From Hormiphora californensis (taxonomy: Eukaryota > Ctenophora > Tentaculata > Cydippida > Pleurobrachiidae): a DNA stretch of 64,000 bases. The stretch's first letter is position 1. Each line of letters opens with the position of its first letter. The notes beneath the pieces are model-generated. The model worked only from the letters and a program-made list of their open reading frames with translations, was not told the DNA's origin and did not search any database. The stretch covers positions 3,592,471 to 3,656,470 of the forward strand of contig CM035353.1 in NCBI GenBank assembly GCA_020137815.1. Direction: 5' to 3'. Shown one piece after another: positions 60,885 through 64,000 of this stretch. The translations under genes and the position numbers were made by a program.

Positions 60885-63862
60885 CTAACTGTTAGGGCAC
60901 TGGCAGGCGATGTAACGTTCCCGAATAACGAAGGAATCGTCGAAAGTTCCCCACTTTGAAAATTGTAGAACATCCTGCTCGTAGCCTTTAATATATTTCG
61001 CATTGTCGGGTTGCGGATGCTCCCAGGCGATCCCAGCAAAATCCAAGACCTGAAAACGAAGAGGTTGTGATTGCCAAATTGGTGATATGATATTTGCACT
61101 ATATCTACAAATATATAATTTGTACTGTCTAATGCACACCTAGTATTGGATATATTAAATTACTTGTACACTTACCTCCGTACCGTCTGGCCAAACATAA
61201 ATCCCCTCGTCCGTTATATCATTTCCTCCCGTCCACACCCAGTTGTGATAATCGTACTGGTCATCGTTCCTGTGATGAGGTGGAAGGTGCCGGGGTCCGA
61301 TAGCAATTTATTACCATGGTAACAGCTGTACAATGTGTTACCATGGTAACAAGTGTACAGTATGTTACCATGGTAACAAATGTACAGCGTGTTACCATGG
61401 TAACAGCTGTACAATGTGTTACCATGGTAACAAGTGTACAATGTGTTACCATGGTAACAGCATAAACAATGTGTTACCATGGTAACAGCATAAACAATGT
61501 GTTACCTTGCTCCTAGAATTAAGTCGATCAAAAATACCAACTCGTCAACATCATCTTGATCCTTCACCTGTGTAAAATGATGGTGACTGGCAGTAGTGGT
61601 AGAGGTCGAGAGATGCGCTAGATTATTGATTATGCAACCTGACAACCATGAATATTGTACATTACCATGGCAAGCGTCAATCCAGCTTGTTCGCAAGCCG
61701 CCTTCGCATCCGGCCAAGTCATTCTTGCTGGAGATACAACGTATTTCCCTTTGTAGTCACACGCGTACGGGTGTGTCTGTGGGGTCAGCTCGGTTATATC
61801 TAGGCCAAACAGGGTAAATATCATATCAAATCTTGCCTGGCTAGACTGTGTTTCGGGCGCCCCGCACAAATGTAAAGGGAGGGTTAGAACATAACAAATC
61901 AAATCATGGTAATATAGGACACCACCCAATACCTTATCAACAAAAGTATCGTTCCAATTTCCGTCGTGGTTGATGGCCACGTGATTTTGATTATGATCCG
62001 GTTCCCCGTCTATCCATTTCTCATAGGATGCAGTGACCTGTGACATTGCTGCCACTAGCCCATTCCCAGTCCTGTGTTGTGGGAGGTATTTTTCACCGAG
62101 AAAGTTTTACAAAAGTTACATCATAACAATATTATAGCATGGTTATATCTTTTGGCTTTTTTATTTTATACGACACAGCGGGATACATAATGACATATAT
62201 GTTCCAACGTTATGACTTTCTCGTGACATATATATGATCTAACATTATGTAATACACAGCAGCTGGAGTTGAATACTTACCATGAACCGACCGAAACAAG
62301 TAAACAACCAATCAGAACTCGTTATTTAGGTCACGTGACTGGTTATCAGCCAATCAGGGACCAGTATTTCCTGGTTCGGTCGGTTCCTGATACTTACATT
62401 AACATCGTACGGATAAGTTCCTCCATCGTTGTTTTTTACCCTTGTTAACCCACTCCACAGCCACTGGTCATTTGCAGACCTGTAATTGATTATAATAATA
62501 ATTAATCGATAATTAATTAACTAAGCCCCAAAGAACTGCCAGCCTCCCAACATATAATACCCCCCACACCAACTCTGTTAAAACGGTAAATGTTAGGGCG
62601 TTCTGGTAGACACATTTTGGTAAACCCAACCCCTCCCCAGTCCCCCACAGTCCAAATATTCCTACATGGGGTTGGGGTAAGCAGCAGTCAGTAGCAACGT
62701 GACGTCATGTTCCATCAAATCGTCGTTAACAGTAACCAGATTACCAGTAGTCAGCATATCAGTATTTCTTTGTGCTAAAATTGAGAGATACATTTTTTTC
62801 CCCGCAACAACTGTAAGTTTGATAGGCCTGCACTTTTTACAAACTTGATTAGAACACAGGGCGTTCTACCGGTTTGCCCACCAGTGGTGGGCAAACAAGT
62901 CAGTACACAGAATGGTACTTTAAAGCAGACCGTTATGCCCATCGACCAAATTTCAGGACATTGCGGTATAGTGGTGGTGGGCATAACGCTAGCAGGCCGT
63001 TTATATGCCCAAGTGTAACCTTCTATTATAATTACCGGTTTCAGCAATGTTTCTGTAACAGCTCATCTCCATACTAAACATCCCTACTTCAGGCACTATG
63101 TTCCACCCTGTTGCATGTTTCAAGTGACACCCGGGGTGAGCAGAATCAGCTTCAGAGCCCACCTACAGCGAGAAATATGAGGTAGAAGAGGTAGAAGAGG
63201 GAGGTAGGGGGGTATACGATGGAGGTAGGGGGTAGGGAGGTAGACGAGTTAGGGGGTAGGGGGTAGGGAGGTAGACGATGGAGGTGTGGCACTAACTGCG
63301 GAACTGAATTGGTAATCATCAGGAACCGACCGAAACAAGTAAACAACCAATCAGAACTCCTTATTTAGGTCACGTGACTGGTTATCAGCCAATCCGGGAC
63401 CAGTATTTCAGTCGGTTCCTGGTAATCATGGTAACGGACTCACCCAGGTGAATGCTTGGCATAAAGATGGAATGGAGAGACAGGCGTTCAAACAACTATC
63501 CTGAGTGTCGTAGATGGTCATGTCCCTGTAGTTAATCCCGGCCACATCCTCTCCCAAATCACCATGAAGGAAGTCTGTGTTTTTCACCCAACAGTCAGAA
63601 TCTTGCCAATCTATAGAAGAGTGGTAATTTGGATGATAATAATAATTTGGATAATAATCATCCTTACACATTATGATATCTTACATCACCAGGAACCGAC
63701 CGAACCAAGAAATACTGGTCCCTGATTGGCTGATAATCAGTCACGTGACCTAAATAACGAGTTCTGATTGGTTGTTTACTTGTTTCGGTCGGTTCCTGCT
63801 TATATCACATTCTTACCGAAAGCAAAGGTGGTGCATCTTTCAGCAGCAGTCTCAAAAGTCAC
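60885..63862 (-). CDS. PAN and C-type-lectin receptor/secreted protein (3' part)
   Basis: Minus-strand exons, phases agreeing where checked: 63862-63817 (VTFETAAERCTTFAF), 63610-63444 and 63162-63037 (a PAN/apple-like domain: DWQDSDCW, DSCLNACLSIPSLCQAFTW, HPGCHLKHATGWN), 62479-62398 and 62071-61933 (end of one C-type lectin domain with DGEPD and GNWND), then a second lectin domain in 61776-61666 (ACDYKGKYVV, TWPDAKAACEQAGLTLAM), 61567-61506, 61269-61176 (WVWTGGNDITDEGIYVWPDG) and 61049-60885 (QPDN, RYIACQC, stop). These are extracellular adhesion or recognition modules: EPD/WND marks Ca-dependent sugar binding in the first lectin domain, QPD a galactose-type loop in the second. Exon 62071-61933 has an extra 7 bp near 62033-62045 that breaks the frame. 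Without it the exon is 132 bp and joins in phase. No upstream exons or signal peptide are in the window. Confidence 0.75.
61310..61505. repeat. X-box minisatellite GTTACCATGGTAAC (lectin copy 2)
   Basis: Seven to eight ~29-bp units as at 58788, in the equivalent intron of the second lectin copy. The order of AGCTGT, AAGTGT and AGCATAAAC linkers differs, so the array has been reshuffled since duplication. Confidence 0.9.
61833..61897. mobile_element. TTGCCTGG MITE in lectin copy 2
   Basis: Same element and ATCAAATC target duplication as 59320-59384. Confidence 0.88.
62281..62389 (+). mobile_element. CAGGAACC MITE inserted exactly at a splice donor
   Basis: 109 bp (left end CATGAACC). Exact 8-bp ATACTTAC copies at 62273-62280 and 62390-62397. 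On the minus strand this octamer is GTAAGTAT, the donor of the lectin exon 62479-62398, so the MITE begins right after that donor and a second donor copy lies on its far side. Confidence 0.9.
63170..63290. repeat. GGTAGGGGGTAGGGAGGTAGA purine-rich repeat
   Basis: Irregular GAGGTAGAAGAGG and GGTAGGGGG units in the intron of the PAN-encoding exons. Confidence 0.7.
63320..63421 (+). mobile_element. CAGGAACC MITE with 8-bp duplication
   Basis: 102 bp with exact GTAATCAT copies (63312-63319, 63422-63429). A small deletion removes CTGATTCG near the right end. It lies 22 bp from the donor of a PAN exon. Confidence 0.9.
63690..63798 (-). mobile_element. CAGGAACC MITE
   Basis: CAGGAACCGACCGAACCAAG...TTTCGGTCGGTTCCTG. 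CTTACATC/CTTATATC flank it at a two-base offset, so the target duplication is imperfect. It sits 18 bp from the donor of the small exon 63862-63817. Confidence 0.88.
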
Positions 63863-64000
63863 CTGTCCCTGGGAGTGGGAGGGTATGTTTTAGTTTAAAT
63901 CATGTAGTAAATTCACTATAGAATAGCAATTAGATCAGGATTTGAATTCGAAACCTATAGGTCCGTCAGCTAGTGGAGTACTTGGTGACATAGACACCGT

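Overview
Source and quality. This is nuclear DNA of an animal, most likely a marine invertebrate; the lineage cannot be fixed from the window. The genes are spliced with GT..AG introns, and the protein families (BHMT, SLC33A1, PACSIN, selenoprotein K, DHX33, PAN/C-type-lectin receptors, Ly6) are metazoan. Repeats make up much of the rest. Several stretches (about 130-400, 17640-18900, 23000-23660, 41640-42760, 44340-46400, 59480-60720) are runs of unnatural homopolymers and look like unpolished consensus. Several coding exons carry single small indels, so part of the apparent gene breakage may be sequencing error.

Layout. 529-2829 (+): 3' part of a proline/histidine-rich homeodomain gene. 5797-16465 (+): BHMT, a near-complete betaine-homocysteine methyltransferase in at least eight exons. 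Its introns hold a 1.9-kb foldback element full of an 11-bp motif, a 0.39-kb direct duplication and a nearly full-length but broken LINE. 19242-20211 (-): two exons of an unrecognised gene beside RFX-like X-box arrays. 25625-27664 (+): an intronless DHX33-type RNA helicase. 28324-38248 (+): SLC33A1, the ER acetyl-CoA transporter. One of its introns holds a minus-strand Ly6-like gene and a tandemly duplicated 1.3-kb palindromic unit. 39975-48123 (+): PACSIN/syndapin, with an F-BAR, an NPF motif and an SH3. 50178-50365 (-): a sushi exon. 53730-55478 (+): a selenoprotein K homologue, last exon not found. 57615-63862 (-): PAN plus C-type-lectin receptor exons whose 3' half is duplicated in tandem.

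Mobile-element landscape. The commonest element is a ~109-bp MITE with termini CAGGAACCGACCGAA and 8-bp target duplications, which suggests hAT. It has about 14 copies in 64 kb. Each full copy carries a GTAAACA forkhead-like site, two CCAAT boxes and a GTCACGTGAC (CLEAR/E-box) palindrome. A second 8-bp-TSD MITE (TTGCCTGG...CATAACAA), pogo/Tigger-like elements (CAGTCGGACCCC..., TA target) and several TA-flanked foldback elements are also present.

Main points for a second look: the MITE as a carrier of ready-made transcription-factor sites; one MITE whose target duplication is exactly a splice donor; two minisatellites in SLC33A1 whose repeat unit contains a splice site of the adjoining exon; the foldback element with 11-bp arrays; and the perfect X-box arrays inside the duplicated lectin gene.
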